This document shows, piece by piece, positions 1 through 8,420 of a stretch of DNA of 64,000 bases. The first letter of the stretch is position 1. Every line of letters starts with the position of its first letter. The notes beneath the pieces were generated by a model. It searched no databases, was not told the DNA's origin, and worked only from the letters and a program-made list of their open reading frames with translations. Where the stretch lies: contig JACQFP010000026.1 in the NCBI GenBank assembly GCA_016200005.1, positions 1 to 64,000 of the forward strand, in the 5' to 3' direction. The translations under genes and the position numbers were made by a program. This stretch comes from Verrucomicrobiota bacterium (GTDB lineage: Bacteria > Verrucomicrobiota > Verrucomicrobiia > Limisphaerales > PALSA-1396).

Positions 1-1328
1 ACACGCCGCGCCGTGCGCACGACCTGGCAAGGGATCAACAGGATCGCCTGGAGAAAGCGCCGGAACTCCATCCGCACCAGTTCCAGTCCCCGTTGGCGGT
101 TGGGCGTCAGCAGCCCATACCAACTCTTGAGATTCCAGGCCCGCGCCGCCATCACCATGGAAGCCCAGTTGCTCAACAGATCGTTGACGGGCATGCGCAT
201 CGCGTTGACGCCGTTCTTCAACTGCTCGATCACGTTCTCCTGATCACACCGGCCATTGGCCAGGCCCACGATCTTCTGGGCTTTGTCCTGCCGGCTGGTG
301 AGGTAGAAAAAATACCGAATCTCATCCAGCAGCGCCTGCTCTCCTGTCTGCACGCTGAGGTTCTTGCGCACGATCACCAGCCGATACTGCTTCCCGCACT
401 TGAGCGGCTGATAATCCATTTGGGCGATGTCCTCGCCCACCAGTTTCTGATTCCTGAACTCCTTCTCGATCACGATCTGTTCCCTGTAACGAAAGACTTT
501 CTGCCGTGGCTCGGTCAGGATTTCATATTTGGGCAAGCGTTCCAACCGCTGCCAGGCGCTCTGGGGCAGTTGTTCGGCCAGTTGCACCACCTTGGGATGA
601 GCGTCCATGCCCAGAATGAAATAGCAGCCCGCGGCATCCCACCGATCCAGATGGGCGGTGTGCGTAAAGTCCGTGTCGCCCCGGATCGTCACCGTACCGG
701 CGACCTGCCCGACCAGCTTCACCGCCCGATCAATCCATTCCACGCTGCCGCTGTGACTGGCCCAATTGCCGGGCCGGTTTTGCAGGTAGAGCACTTCCTT
801 GGTATTGGCCAGGCTCACGATCAGCGGCGCGTAACCCCAGATGCCTTTATACGACAGGCCGATGCCTTCCTTGCATTTACCCAGCGTTGCGGCAATCGTT
901 CCGTCCACGTCGAGGAAGGCTTCCTCCAAAAATCCTTTGGGCTGGACTTTCCACACGGCCAGCCGCGCGCGATTGAAACATTCCCGCAGTGCCAGAATAT
1001 CCGCTTCCTCAAAGCGCCGGGTGAAATCCCCGGCGGTGGTCGGATCGGGAATCCGTTGGGCGTCCAGGCCGTTGAGAAACTTTTCATCCTGCCGCCGCCG
1101 TTCAATGTCTTCCAGGCGCACGCCGCCGGCCAGGATGTTGTAGGCGATGTTCAACACGTGATCGCTCTCATGATAGGGCAGATGCACTTTGAGCAACTTC
1201 AGGTTTCGATTGATATCCTCGATCAAGCCCAGCCGCTGCACCAGCAGATGCATGGCCCCAATGCCACCGCAACTGACGGCGTTGACCCGGTCGGCCATCT
1301 CGTAGCGAAGGTTGCTGGCCGTGAGCAT
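1..1328 (-). CDS. IS1380-family transposase, 3' end beyond window
   Basis: DDE-type transposase for cut-and-paste movement of its IS. From ATG at 1328 the minus strand stays open to the window edge (over 440 codons). Family landmarks are VPYHESDH-like HLPYHESDHVLN near residues 49-60, RIPDPTTAGDF near 92-102, the first acidic site FLDVDGT (about D140/D142), the second RGDTDFT (about D218/D220), and the glutamate-bearing CDQENVIEQLKNG. Upstream in the same frame is a second coding stretch, GTG at 1421 giving VKRRYRKILGNRKHRIAR, separated from ATG 1328 by a TGA at 1367-1365. In relatives as I remember them, that N-terminal stretch is part of the protein, so the TGA may be a nonsense mutation (CGA to TGA). 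Whether the element is active is therefore doubtful. Confidence 0.85.
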   Translation of the reverse strand, partial: MLTASNLRYEMADRVNAVSCGGIGAMHLLVQRLGLIEDINRNLKLLKVHLPYHESDHVLNIAYNILAGGVRLEDIERRRQDEKFLNGLDAQRIPDPTTAGDFTRRFEEADILALRECFNRARLAVWKVQPKGFLEEAFLDVDGTIAATLGKCKEGIGLSYKGIWGYAPLIVSLANTKEVLYLQNRPGNWASHSGSVEWIDRAVKLVGQVAGTVTIRGDTDFTHTAHLDRWDAAGCYFILGMDAHPKVVQLAEQLPQSAWQRLERLPKYEILTEPRQKVFRYREQIVIEKEFRNQKLVGEDIAQMDYQPLKCGKQYRLVIVRKNLSVQTGEQALLDEIRYFFYLTSRQDKAQKIVGLANGRCDQENVIEQLKNGVNAMRMPVNDLLSNWASMVMAARAWNLKSWYGLLTPNRQRGLELVRMEFRRFLQAILLIPCQVVRTARR

Positions 1329-1536
1329 TGGCCGAGGTTGGTCCTTCCACTGCCTGGCCGCCAGTCAGCGGGCGATTCTATGCTTGCGATTGCCGAGAAT
1401 CTTGCGGTAGCGTCTCTTCACTCGAAATGACCTTTCGTGGGTGGTTGGTGTTCTTGAACAAACGCATTCCACCCAATGTTCACGGCCATTTCGAGCTTTT
1501 TTTTGCAGACGGCGAAAAATCACACTTGTTGAGGGG
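1..1536 (-). mobile_element. IS1380-family insertion sequence, truncated by the window edge
   Basis: The element is recognised by its transposase, read on the minus strand from about 1421 to the window start. Upstream of the gene lies about 110 bp of non-coding DNA. Its outer end is probably near 1536, where the minus strand reads CCCCTCAACAAGTGTGATTT, a plausible terminal inverted repeat. The other end lies outside the window, so neither the repeat pair nor a target duplication can be confirmed, and the right boundary is an estimate. Confidence 0.6.
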
Positions 1537-1825
1537 CTAGCCGTCCGTCGGAGAATCGCGCGCGTGCATGTCCGCCGAGGTGAGGAAAACGCTTCCCTGC
1601 AGGCGGAGCATCGCATCCTTGACCCTGGTTGCGGTGGGGCGTGGAATGAACTCCGCTTCAGCTTGATCGGGCAAGACAGTCATCGAACACCAAACAGCGA
1701 ACCCCCTGAAAGCGGACTAAAGTCGCGCTTCTTTGCGCCTGCCGCTTGCGCTTCCCGGAGCCACTGCATTGTGACAGTTAAATCAGGATTGTAACCGGCG
1801 CCGAACACGGTTAAACACTGTCGCC
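1537..1825. other. Intergenic DNA, no gene seen
   Basis: Sequence between the IS1380 end and the sugar-binding lipoprotein gene. The open frames here have no recognisable protein features. It presumably carries the promoter for the lipoprotein gene, but I cannot point to convincing -35/-10 boxes. Confidence 0.4.
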
Positions 1826-2872
1826 ATGCAGGCCAAGCGTCACAGGTTTCTCTTTTCCTCCATCATCCTTCTGTCCGCCTTCCTTGTCGGTTGCGGCGAG
1901 AAAGAATCTTCGGGGAAGCAATCCTCCTCAAGCAATGCGCCGCAAAAGGCTCACGGCAAAGTCGTCATCGCCCTGTTGCCGAAGTTGATCAACATCGATT
2001 ACTTCGACGCCTGCAAACGCGGCGCGACCAAGGTGGCGGACGAACTGGGGGTCACGCTGATCTACGATGGTCCGACCGAGCCGAGCGGTTCGGAGCAAAA
2101 TAAATTCATCGACACCTGGATTCGCCAGGGCGTGAACGCCATCTGCATCGCGCCGAACCAGCCGAAGACCATCCGCCGCTTCGTCGAAAAGGCCCAGGCG
2201 CAAGGCATCAAGGTGTTGACGTGGGACAGCGACGCCCCGGAAAGCGGGCGCGACTTGTTCGTCAATCAGGTGGACGAGAAGGTACTGGGCGAAAGGCTTG
2301 TGGACGATCTGGCACAGCAGATGGGTGAGGAAGGCGAGTGGGCCATCGCGATTGCCAGCCTCGATGCCGCCAATCTGAACACGTGGCGTCGCTACGCCGA
2401 AGCGCGCGCGAAGGAAAAATATCCAAAGCTGAAGCTCGTTGCCACCGAAGTCACAAAAGAGGACGAGAATTTTGCCCGACAAAAGATCGAGACACTCCTG
2501 AACGCCTATCCGAATCTGAAAGGGATCATTGCGTTCGATTCCAATTCCGTCCCCGGCGCGTCCGAGGCTGTGAAGCGTGCGGGCAAGATCGGCAAGGTCG
2601 CCATCACCGGCAATTCCACCCCCGGCAAGATGCGCCCTTACATCAAAGATGGCGTATTGCAGTCGTTCTATTTGTGGGACCCGCGCGAGCTGGGCGCCCT
2701 GACCGTGCGACTGGCCAAGGCGCTCGTTGACGGGCAGAAGCTGACCGACGGCATGGACGTTCCCGGTCATGGCAAGATCAGCTTGAGCAAACAGGACGCA
2801 AAGACGGTGATCATGGCTGACCCAATCCGGTTCACGAAGGAGAACATCGACAAGTATGATTTCGGGATTTGA
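1826..2872 (+). CDS. Sugar ABC transporter substrate-binding lipoprotein
   Basis: Periplasmic-binding protein of the LacI/RbsB-like class (Peripla_BP_4 type), 348 aa. It begins with a basic n-region, a hydrophobic stretch and a lipobox LVGC, so it is probably processed at Cys23 and lipid-anchored. The mature part shows the two-lobed sugar-binding pattern: an opening strand VVIALLPKLINIDYFDACKRG, a GVNAICIAPNQP segment and GIIAFDSNSVPGA in the second lobe. The next gene, 49 bp downstream on the same strand, is an L-rhamnose isomerase, so rhamnose or a related deoxy sugar is a reasonable guess for the ligand. No permease or ATPase gene is adjacent. Confidence 0.88.
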   Translation: MQAKRHRFLFSSIILLSAFLVGCGEKESSGKQSSSSNAPQKAHGKVVIALLPKLINIDYFDACKRGATKVADELGVTLIYDGPTEPSGSEQNKFIDTWIRQGVNAICIAPNQPKTIRRFVEKAQAQGIKVLTWDSDAPESGRDLFVNQVDEKVLGERLVDDLAQQMGEEGEWAIAIASLDAANLNTWRRYAEARAKEKYPKLKLVATEVTKEDENFARQKIETLLNAYPNLKGIIAFDSNSVPGASEAVKRAGKIGKVAITGNSTPGKMRPYIKDGVLQSFYLWDPRELGALTVRLAKALVDGQKLTDGMDVPGHGKISLSKQDAKTVIMADPIRFTKENIDKYDFGI

Positions 2873-2921
2873 GCCGCGCGGATGCGCGTAATCGAAATCA
2901 CGCAAAACCCACCCACGTCCT

Positions 2922-4196
2922 GTGCAACGAATTGACTCACAAACAGTCGCTCATTCCAACCGAGCGTTGGAAAAACATCATCGACAAGACTTCAATGCGC
3001 TTGGCGAAATGCTGGCCCGGCGCGGCATCGACATAAAAACAATCACTACCGAATCGGCTCGATTCAAAGTTGCCTTGCCTTCGTGGGGATTCTCTCAAGG
3101 TGGAACGCGATTCGGTCGCTTTCCGATCTCCGGCGAGCCACGCAACGTCGCCGAAAAAATGTTCGATGCCGCGGTCGTGAACGACCTCACCGGCGTCACA
3201 CCGCGCATTTCAATTCACGTGCCGTGGGACAAACCGATTAATGCGACAAGCCTCAAAAGCCTGGCAAAACAACTTCGTCTCGGCTTCGACGCAATCAATT
3301 CCAACACCTTTCAAGATCAGCCCGACCAAAAATATTCGTACAAATTCGGTTCGCTGTCACACACCGAGCGTACCGTGCGCCGTCAAGCTATCGAGCATCA
3401 TCTCGAATGCATCGAGATTGGCCGCGCGTTGGGATCGAAGGCATTGACCGTTTGGCTGGCTGATGGCGGCAGCTTTCCAGGACAACAACATCTCCGCCGC
3501 GCGCTAGATCGGGTCATCGATTCGCTCGGAGAGATTTACTCGGCGTTGCCGAGAGACTGGCGGCTGTTCACTGAACACAAGCCGTTTGAACCCGCCTTCT
3601 ATTCAACGGTTGTTCAGGATTGGGGCACGTCGCTGATGATCGCGCAAGCGCTCGGCCCGCAGGCGGCGTGTCTCGTGGACCTCGGCCATCATCTGCCGAA
3701 CTGCAATGTCGAACAGGTCGTGGCGCGGTTGATTGCGGCGAACCGTCTCGGAGGATTTCATTTCAACGATTCCAAGTTCGCCGATGATGACCTGTCCGCC
3801 GCATCGATCAAACCCTATCAACTCTTTCTGATCTTCAACGAACTGGTTGATGCCGCCCGTGATCCACAGGTGAAGAAACTGCGTCCGCGTTTTCAACCTG
3901 CCTACATGATCGACCAATCTCACAACCTCAAAGACCCGATCGAAGACCTCGTCCTTTCAGCGATCGAGATTCATCGCGCCTTTACCAAGGCGCTGCTGGT
4001 AGATCGCGTGGCGTTGGCAAGGTATCAAGAGGCGAATGATGTCGTGATGGCCGAGCGAACGCTCAAGGTCGCGTATGAGACGGATGTGTCACCGATTCTC
4101 GCCGAGGTTCGTCGCCGGTGCGGTGCGGCGATTGATCCGCTCAACGTTTATCGACGCTCCGGTTATCGCCGTCAGAAAGCGAGCGAACGCAGCTAA
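2922..4196 (+). CDS. rhaI: L-rhamnose isomerase, Pseudomonas stutzeri/rhizobial type
   Basis: Converts L-rhamnose to L-rhamnulose; members of this TIM-barrel family are also known for broad aldose/ketose isomerisation. The 424-aa protein follows the P. stutzeri enzyme closely along its length (VPSWG-like ALPSWG, GGTRF, NSNTF, SYKFGSLSH, LECIEIG, SKALTVW). Likely metal ligands are visible: Glu218 in TEHK, Asp253 in VDLGHH, His280 in GFHFND and Asp331 in MIDQSHN. The start is a GTG without a clear ribosome site. It lies just after a sugar-binding lipoprotein gene, suggesting joint rhamnose uptake and catabolism, although no rhamnulokinase or aldolase gene is present in the window. Confidence 0.9.
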   Translation: MQRIDSQTVAHSNRALEKHHRQDFNALGEMLARRGIDIKTITTESARFKVALPSWGFSQGGTRFGRFPISGEPRNVAEKMFDAAVVNDLTGVTPRISIHVPWDKPINATSLKSLAKQLRLGFDAINSNTFQDQPDQKYSYKFGSLSHTERTVRRQAIEHHLECIEIGRALGSKALTVWLADGGSFPGQQHLRRALDRVIDSLGEIYSALPRDWRLFTEHKPFEPAFYSTVVQDWGTSLMIAQALGPQAACLVDLGHHLPNCNVEQVVARLIAANRLGGFHFNDSKFADDDLSAASIKPYQLFLIFNELVDAARDPQVKKLRPRFQPAYMIDQSHNLKDPIEDLVLSAIEIHRAFTKALLVDRVALARYQEANDVVMAERTLKVAYETDVSPILAEVRRRCGAAIDPLNVYRRSGYRRQKASERS

Positions 4197-4222
4197 GAGC
4201 GAGTACGAAAAAGCTCAATGGC

Positions 4223-4299
4223 TGTAGCCGACGACGTGAGGAGGCGGAGTTCCTCGCGAGAAATTCAAAACGGTCCGCCTCCTCACGTCGGCGGCTACA
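4223..4299. repeat. Dispersed palindrome, class A, copy 1
   Basis: A long inverted repeat: the arm at 4223-4248 (TGTAGCCGACGACGTGAGG...) is matched in reverse complement by 4274-4299 with 25 of 26 positions pairing, around a 25-base loop. It lies between converging genes. Similar elements occur at 8188-8259 and 24057-24130, with a solo arm at 45224-45250. No terminator-like T run follows. Confidence 0.8.
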
Positions 4300-4361
4300 A
4301 TTCCCGTACATGTTCCAAGCATCAAATTCCCACTGGCCTGATTAGTGGTCGGCTGAGACCG

Positions 4362-6461
4362 TCATTCCCTCATCAACACCTTCGTCGCGGTCACGTGCTT
4401 CATCAGTTCCTTCTTGCGCAGGAAATAAGTCGGGTTCGCTTTGCTCTTGCTGTAGAGTTTTTCGGCCTGATCATCCCAATGCCCGCTCTCCTTGTGATCA
4501 CTGGCACCCAGCGGCACAATGGTGTATGACTCCGGCGGATCGGTCATGATGACAATCTGCGTCGAGGTCTGACCGCCACGACCCACCATTTCCTTGCCGA
4601 CCTTGACATATCCAGTCGCTTTGGTCGTGGACATGCCGGCTTCGGCGACCGATCCTCCGCTCGTCGGCCAGGCGCGATCTCCACCTTCGCGACCGACGCG
4701 GAAATATGTTCCATACGGAACGTGAAGTGAGTTGAAATTGCTCTTCAGCCATGCCGCCCCTTTGTTCAACCCCTCGATCAACTGTTCATCCGTCACGTCG
4801 GACGGCAGATTATACTTTACGGCCAATTCGCCGCCCAATCCCTTTTTGAACGCATAATACGCCAGCGCCCCTTCGGAATCCGCTTGGCTGCGGCGGTTCC
4901 ACTTCTCGATCAACCCATACACTTCCGTCGCGTCGGGTTTCTTGTCGGTCGCCTTCGCCCACGCTTCCTTCAAGCGCGCCTGCCACTGCTCCGCGTGATA
5001 CACTTGGGGATTGAAGGCGATGTCCAACGCCTTCTCCACCGTCACGTCGTGCGCCGCGTCGAGCAACTCGGTCATCATCTCGGCGCGTTGATGACGCGGC
5101 ATGTCGCGCGTGGCGTTGTAAATGTACGGAAACTTGGAAAAACTTTCTGGCGTCAAAGGACTGTCCTTCATCATTCCGAATGGCGTCACGTTGTTGTTGT
5201 GCATGTAGCCTTGCGGTGGATTCTTGATTTGCACCAAGTCTGAGAACGGATGAATCCCGCGCCATTCGTTGGCCGACGTGTTGCCGGGAATCGGCTTGCG
5301 CGGATCGGTGCCGGGCGCGCGAATCGGCACGCGGCCATTACGCACGTAATAAATATCGCCCTGCACCGTGGCGACCATCAGGTTCTGCGCCATCAACTGC
5401 AAGTGGCCGAGCGCCCGTTTCATTTTCTCCAGGTTGCGCGCCATCATCGTCTCGTAAGTCTGATCCGTCAGACCAATCTGGTCCATGTACGGAATCGCCA
5501 TCGCGTAAGCCTTGCCGTTCTTGTGCGCCACAATCGGCCCATGATGACTGTATTCAATTTCCACTTCCTTCCAATCCAACTTCTCCTTTGTCTTCACGCC
5601 GATTTTCTCCTTGCGCACCGTCATGTCGCGCCACTTGCCGTCGTAACGATACTGCCGCGGATTGTCCGGATTCAATTCCTCTTCAAAAATGTCCGATGTG
5701 TCGGGGCCACCCGTGGTCATCGCCAGCGAACAATAACGGCTATGGGCAATGCTCGGCAGCGGCGAACCGAGAACCGAAATGCCCGACGCGTTGTAATCGC
5801 CCGCGTAAATCCGCACCTGATAAAAACGAAATTCCCCATACCAGCTCAAATGGGGATCCAGCACGGCAATCGGTACCTTCATCGCGGTGCGACTCGGCGC
5901 GAGCAGAATTTCATTCGAGCCGCGATACCCCATGTCATCCGGTTGAATGCCCGCCCGCAACAGATCGCCACCCGCTTCGCCCAGCGGCCAGCCCCAGATG
6001 ATGTGACGCCCCAGCGCCACCACGTCCGTCGGATGAATCTCCTGCGCCCACGCTGGCACCTGTTCCGGATGCTCCTTCATGAAGCGCTTCACACCGTCGA
6101 TGTAAGCCTCGAGCACCGCTCGCATCTTCGGACTGATCTCGCTGTATTTCTCCCGGCTGATCGCATCGTGCCGCCACATCCGTTGAATCAAATCATCCCG
6201 GTAAAAACTCGGCCCGAAGACCTCCGACATAGTGCCGGTCGCGCGCCGATAATTCTTCAACAACTCCTCCAACCGGTCTTCCGCTTGAGCGTAACCGATG
6301 GCATACGCCGCCGTCGCCAGATCAGCGGCGAACACGTGCGGCACGCCGAATTCATCCCGGTAAATGGTGGCCTCATGCTTCGCTGTGGCCAGTGCTCGAT
6401 CCGGAGAGGTTATCGGCAGGACGAACGATAACGCGAGTGCGATCAGCAAGGTTTTTTTCAT
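4362..6461 (-). CDS. Penicillin acylase family protein (Ntn hydrolase)
   Basis: Secreted N-terminal-nucleophile amidohydrolase of the penicillin/acyl-homoserine-lactone acylase family, about 699 aa. I chose the start at MKKTLL (ATG 6461) because a signal peptide follows directly; an upstream in-frame ATG at 6503 would add 14 residues before it. The alpha-subunit region carries DEFGVPHV and [13 protein letters not shown]. The self-processing site is probably the Ser182-Asn183 of [12 protein letters not shown], followed by the family pattern VLDPHL. Later segments [10 protein letters not shown] and YRYDGKW also fit. The natural substrate (a beta-lactam, an N-acyl amino acid or an AHL) cannot be told from sequence. 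It stands alone, convergent with rhaI. Confidence 0.9.
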   Translation of the reverse strand: MKKTLLIALALSFVLPITSPDRALATAKHEATIYRDEFGVPHVFAADLATAAYAIGYAQAEDRLEELLKNYRRATGTMSEVFGPSFYRDDLIQRMWRHDAISREKYSEISPKMRAVLEAYIDGVKRFMKEHPEQVPAWAQEIHPTDVVALGRHIIWGWPLGEAGGDLLRAGIQPDDMGYRGSNEILLAPSRTAMKVPIAVLDPHLSWYGEFRFYQVRIYAGDYNASGISVLGSPLPSIAHSRYCSLAMTTGGPDTSDIFEEELNPDNPRQYRYDGKWRDMTVRKEKIGVKTKEKLDWKEVEIEYSHHGPIVAHKNGKAYAMAIPYMDQIGLTDQTYETMMARNLEKMKRALGHLQLMAQNLMVATVQGDIYYVRNGRVPIRAPGTDPRKPIPGNTSANEWRGIHPFSDLVQIKNPPQGYMHNNNVTPFGMMKDSPLTPESFSKFPYIYNATRDMPRHQRAEMMTELLDAAHDVTVEKALDIAFNPQVYHAEQWQARLKEAWAKATDKKPDATEVYGLIEKWNRRSQADSEGALAYYAFKKGLGGELAVKYNLPSDVTDEQLIEGLNKGAAWLKSNFNSLHVPYGTYFRVGREGGDRAWPTSGGSVAEAGMSTTKATGYVKVGKEMVGRGGQTSTQIVIMTDPPESYTIVPLGASDHKESGHWDDQAEKLYSKSKANPTYFLRKKELMKHVTATKVLMRE

Positions 6462-6899
6462 TTGAGATATTCTATTACCCTGCAGCGATTCGTCATCCAT
6501 CATGCATCATGCAATGATGTGGCGATACTGCGGTTCAAGCTTGTAACGTTTCAACGTGCCAACCAGTTACAGATTAGACGCTTCAACGAGCCGCCCGACG
6601 TTTTGCCAAAGCCATGGGCAAGCGCCCTCGCTGCGAACAGAAGCAAGCGACCAGTGTTGGTCAAAGAAGTCGGGTTCGGCCACAACCGGACATTGATCCG
6701 TTTTTGATCTGCCGTCTGGGAACCAATTGGCGGCCTGGACATCGTACGTCGGGTAGAGTCCACTCCGGCCTTCGACCGCTAACGGCATGAGGAAGGAGAG
6801 TTTTGCTCAGGAAACAGAATTGTGAAACGAAATCCGGAACCAAGCAACGATGGCCACCAACTTTGACACGTTCAACAAACACAAAAAGGAAAAGCGTAT
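6462..6899. other. Divergent intergenic region
   Basis: About 440 bp separates the divergently transcribed acylase and TIGR03118 genes, so it should hold promoters for both. The small open frames in it show no clear domain, and I see no strong palindromes. An AAGGA ribosome-binding site sits at its right end, 8 nt before the ATG at 6900. Confidence 0.5.
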
Positions 6900-8018
6900 A
6901 TGAAAGAGAAATTCAATTGCTCACGAAAGCTGATCTTCGCCGGGTTGTTGGCGCTCGCTGCCCTGCCAACAAAATCGCAGGCCGTCATCAGCACCAACCA
7001 GGGCTACGTCCAGGTGGACCTGGTTTCCGACTCCGATACCAATGCGGCTCAGCTCGACCCGCAATTGCTGAACCCGTGGGGGATTGTCGCGGGGCCGGGC
7101 GCGGTATGGATCAACGACAATCACTCCAGCCAAATCGCCACTTACGGCCCCTTGGGCAAGCCATTGAAATACAAGGTCCATGTTCCCGCGCCCGGCGGTG
7201 GAGATGGCGCGCCAACGGGACTGGTGTTTAATGACACCGCGCAGTTCGTGATCACGAATGGCATGCAGCAAAGTCCAGCCACCTTCCTCCTCGCCACGGA
7301 GGACGGCACCATTGCCGCCTGGAATAATTCCGTGACCGGCACCAACGCCATGATTGTCGTGGACAATTCTGGATCGGGGGCCGTTTACAAAGGCTTGGCC
7401 ATCGTGCGGGATGCCGACGGCGCACCCCAAGTTTACGCTGCGGATTTCCACAATGGCAAGGTCGATGTCTATGACGGCCAGTTCCATTTCGTGAAGTCCT
7501 TTACGGATCCGGACGTGCCGCTGCTGTTCGCGCCGTTCAATGTGCGCAACATTCGCGGCCGGGTGTTTGTGACCTTCGCCAAGCAACTCCTGCCGGACAA
7601 GGAAGATGACCAGGCAGGGTTGGGAAATGGGTTTGTGGATATTTTCGACACCGACGGCACCTTGCTCCGTCGCTTTGCCTCCCAAGGCACGCTCAATTCG
7701 CCTTGGGGCATGGCCATCGCCCCACGGAATTTCGGTCACTTTAGCCACGCCCTTCTCGTCGGCAATTTTGGCGATGGCCGGATCAATGCCTACGATCTGC
7801 TCACCGGCAAATTCCTCGGCCAGCTCAAGGATGCCAACGGCGATGTCATCGAAATTGAAGGGCTATGGGGACTGACCTTCGACCGCGACGAACAATTCGA
7901 ACGCGAGTCCAGTTACATCGCACAACGCCTCTACTTTACGGCCGGCACAAACGATGAAGCCGACGGACTCTTCGGATTCATCCGCCCGATCAGCCCATTC
8001 CTCCCAGCCGCACGCTGA
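6900..8018 (+). CDS. TIGR03118 family exported beta-propeller protein
   Basis: 372 aa with an N-terminal signal peptide (basic start, hydrophobic FAGLLALAALPTKSQA). The mature protein matches the TIGR03118 pattern I know: an opening LVSDSDTNAAQLDPQLLNPWGI, then blade-like segments VYAADFHNGKVDVYD, GFVDIFDTDG, LNSPWGMAIAP and LLVGNFGDGRINAYD, ending with LYFTAGTNDEADGLFG. These are NHL/SMP-like propeller repeats; the function of the family is not established. Many members end in a PEP-CTERM signal, but this one does not. The ATG has a good AAGGA site upstream. The gene stands alone and is followed by two hairpins. Confidence 0.85.
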   Translation: MKEKFNCSRKLIFAGLLALAALPTKSQAVISTNQGYVQVDLVSDSDTNAAQLDPQLLNPWGIVAGPGAVWINDNHSSQIATYGPLGKPLKYKVHVPAPGGGDGAPTGLVFNDTAQFVITNGMQQSPATFLLATEDGTIAAWNNSVTGTNAMIVVDNSGSGAVYKGLAIVRDADGAPQVYAADFHNGKVDVYDGQFHFVKSFTDPDVPLLFAPFNVRNIRGRVFVTFAKQLLPDKEDDQAGLGNGFVDIFDTDGTLLRRFASQGTLNSPWGMAIAPRNFGHFSHALLVGNFGDGRINAYDLLTGKFLGQLKDANGDVIEIEGLWGLTFDRDEQFERESSYIAQRLYFTAGTNDEADGLFGFIRPISPFLPAAR

Positions 8019-8070
8019 GCAGTTGCCCCTGCTCAACCACGGTGGAGCCGGCCCGGTGGCCGGTTCCACC
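8017..8070 (+). terminator. Paired hairpins after the TIGR03118 gene
   Basis: Directly after the stop there is a small stem (GAGCAG at 8017-8022 with CTGCTC at 8029-8034) and then a strong GC stem (8041-8053 with 8058-8070, 12 of 13 pairs). No T run follows, so it may act as a rho-assisted or bidirectional stop rather than a standard intrinsic terminator. Confidence 0.4.
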
Positions 8071-8187
8071 GCTTCGCATCAACGCCACACAAATTCGCTC
8101 TCCTCCACTGAGGAAAGCGTCAGGGTAAGAATTCCCACAAGAATTTCGCTCATTGAACCCGAACCCCGACTCCGAGTCGGAACTGGC

Positions 8188-8259
8188 CGTAGCAGCCGAC
8201 GTGAGTCGGCTCTGACTTTCATCAAATTCAGATGGAGCGGACTCACGTCCGCTGCTACG
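8188..8259. repeat. Dispersed palindrome, class A, copy 2
   Basis: Arms 8188-8211 and 8236-8259 pair at 22 of 24 positions. Each arm is itself a small hairpin (AGCCGAC-GTGA-GTCGGCT on the left, AGCGGACTCACGTCCGCT on the right), so the element can fold as one long stem or as two short ones, in the style of REP/BIME elements. Confidence 0.75.
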
Positions 8260-8287
8260 AGGTTCACGGCGAGGAGTCGAATCTCGC

Positions 8288-8408
8288 TCAGTTATCCAGC
8301 GGACTGCGCACCCCAAGAACCGGCCTCTGCATCACATGGGTGTAAATCTGCGTCGTCGTCACATCCTTGTGTCCGAGTAACGCCTGGGCGGTCCGGATGT
8401 GTGAATGG
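8288..8408 (-). pseudogene. C-terminal fragment of an integron-type tyrosine recombinase
   Basis: The last 40 or so codons of this minus-strand frame read [23 protein letters not shown] and end GVRSPLDN. This is the hallmark C-terminus of integron integrases (the LLGH segment, the catalytic tyrosine in IYTHV, and the GVRSPLD tail). Nothing recognisable of the rest of the enzyme is upstream. Instead the frame runs into the 3' end of the ceramidase-like gene. It is therefore a remnant missing most of the catalytic domain, and it cannot be active by itself. Confidence 0.75.
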
Positions 8409-8420
8409 TGGTTTTGTTGT

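Noticed and set aside
93-1430. Long plus-strand frame of 445 codons
   Set aside because: It is antisense to the IS1380 transposase, whose motifs are unmistakable on the minus strand.
5250-6431. Plus-strand frame of 393 codons
   Set aside because: Antisense shadow of the penicillin-acylase gene; rich in His/Arg runs with no domain.
6551-6788. Overlapping minus-strand frames between the acylase and TIGR03118 genes
   Set aside because: Several frames are open at once and none has a recognisable domain; they are probably chance.
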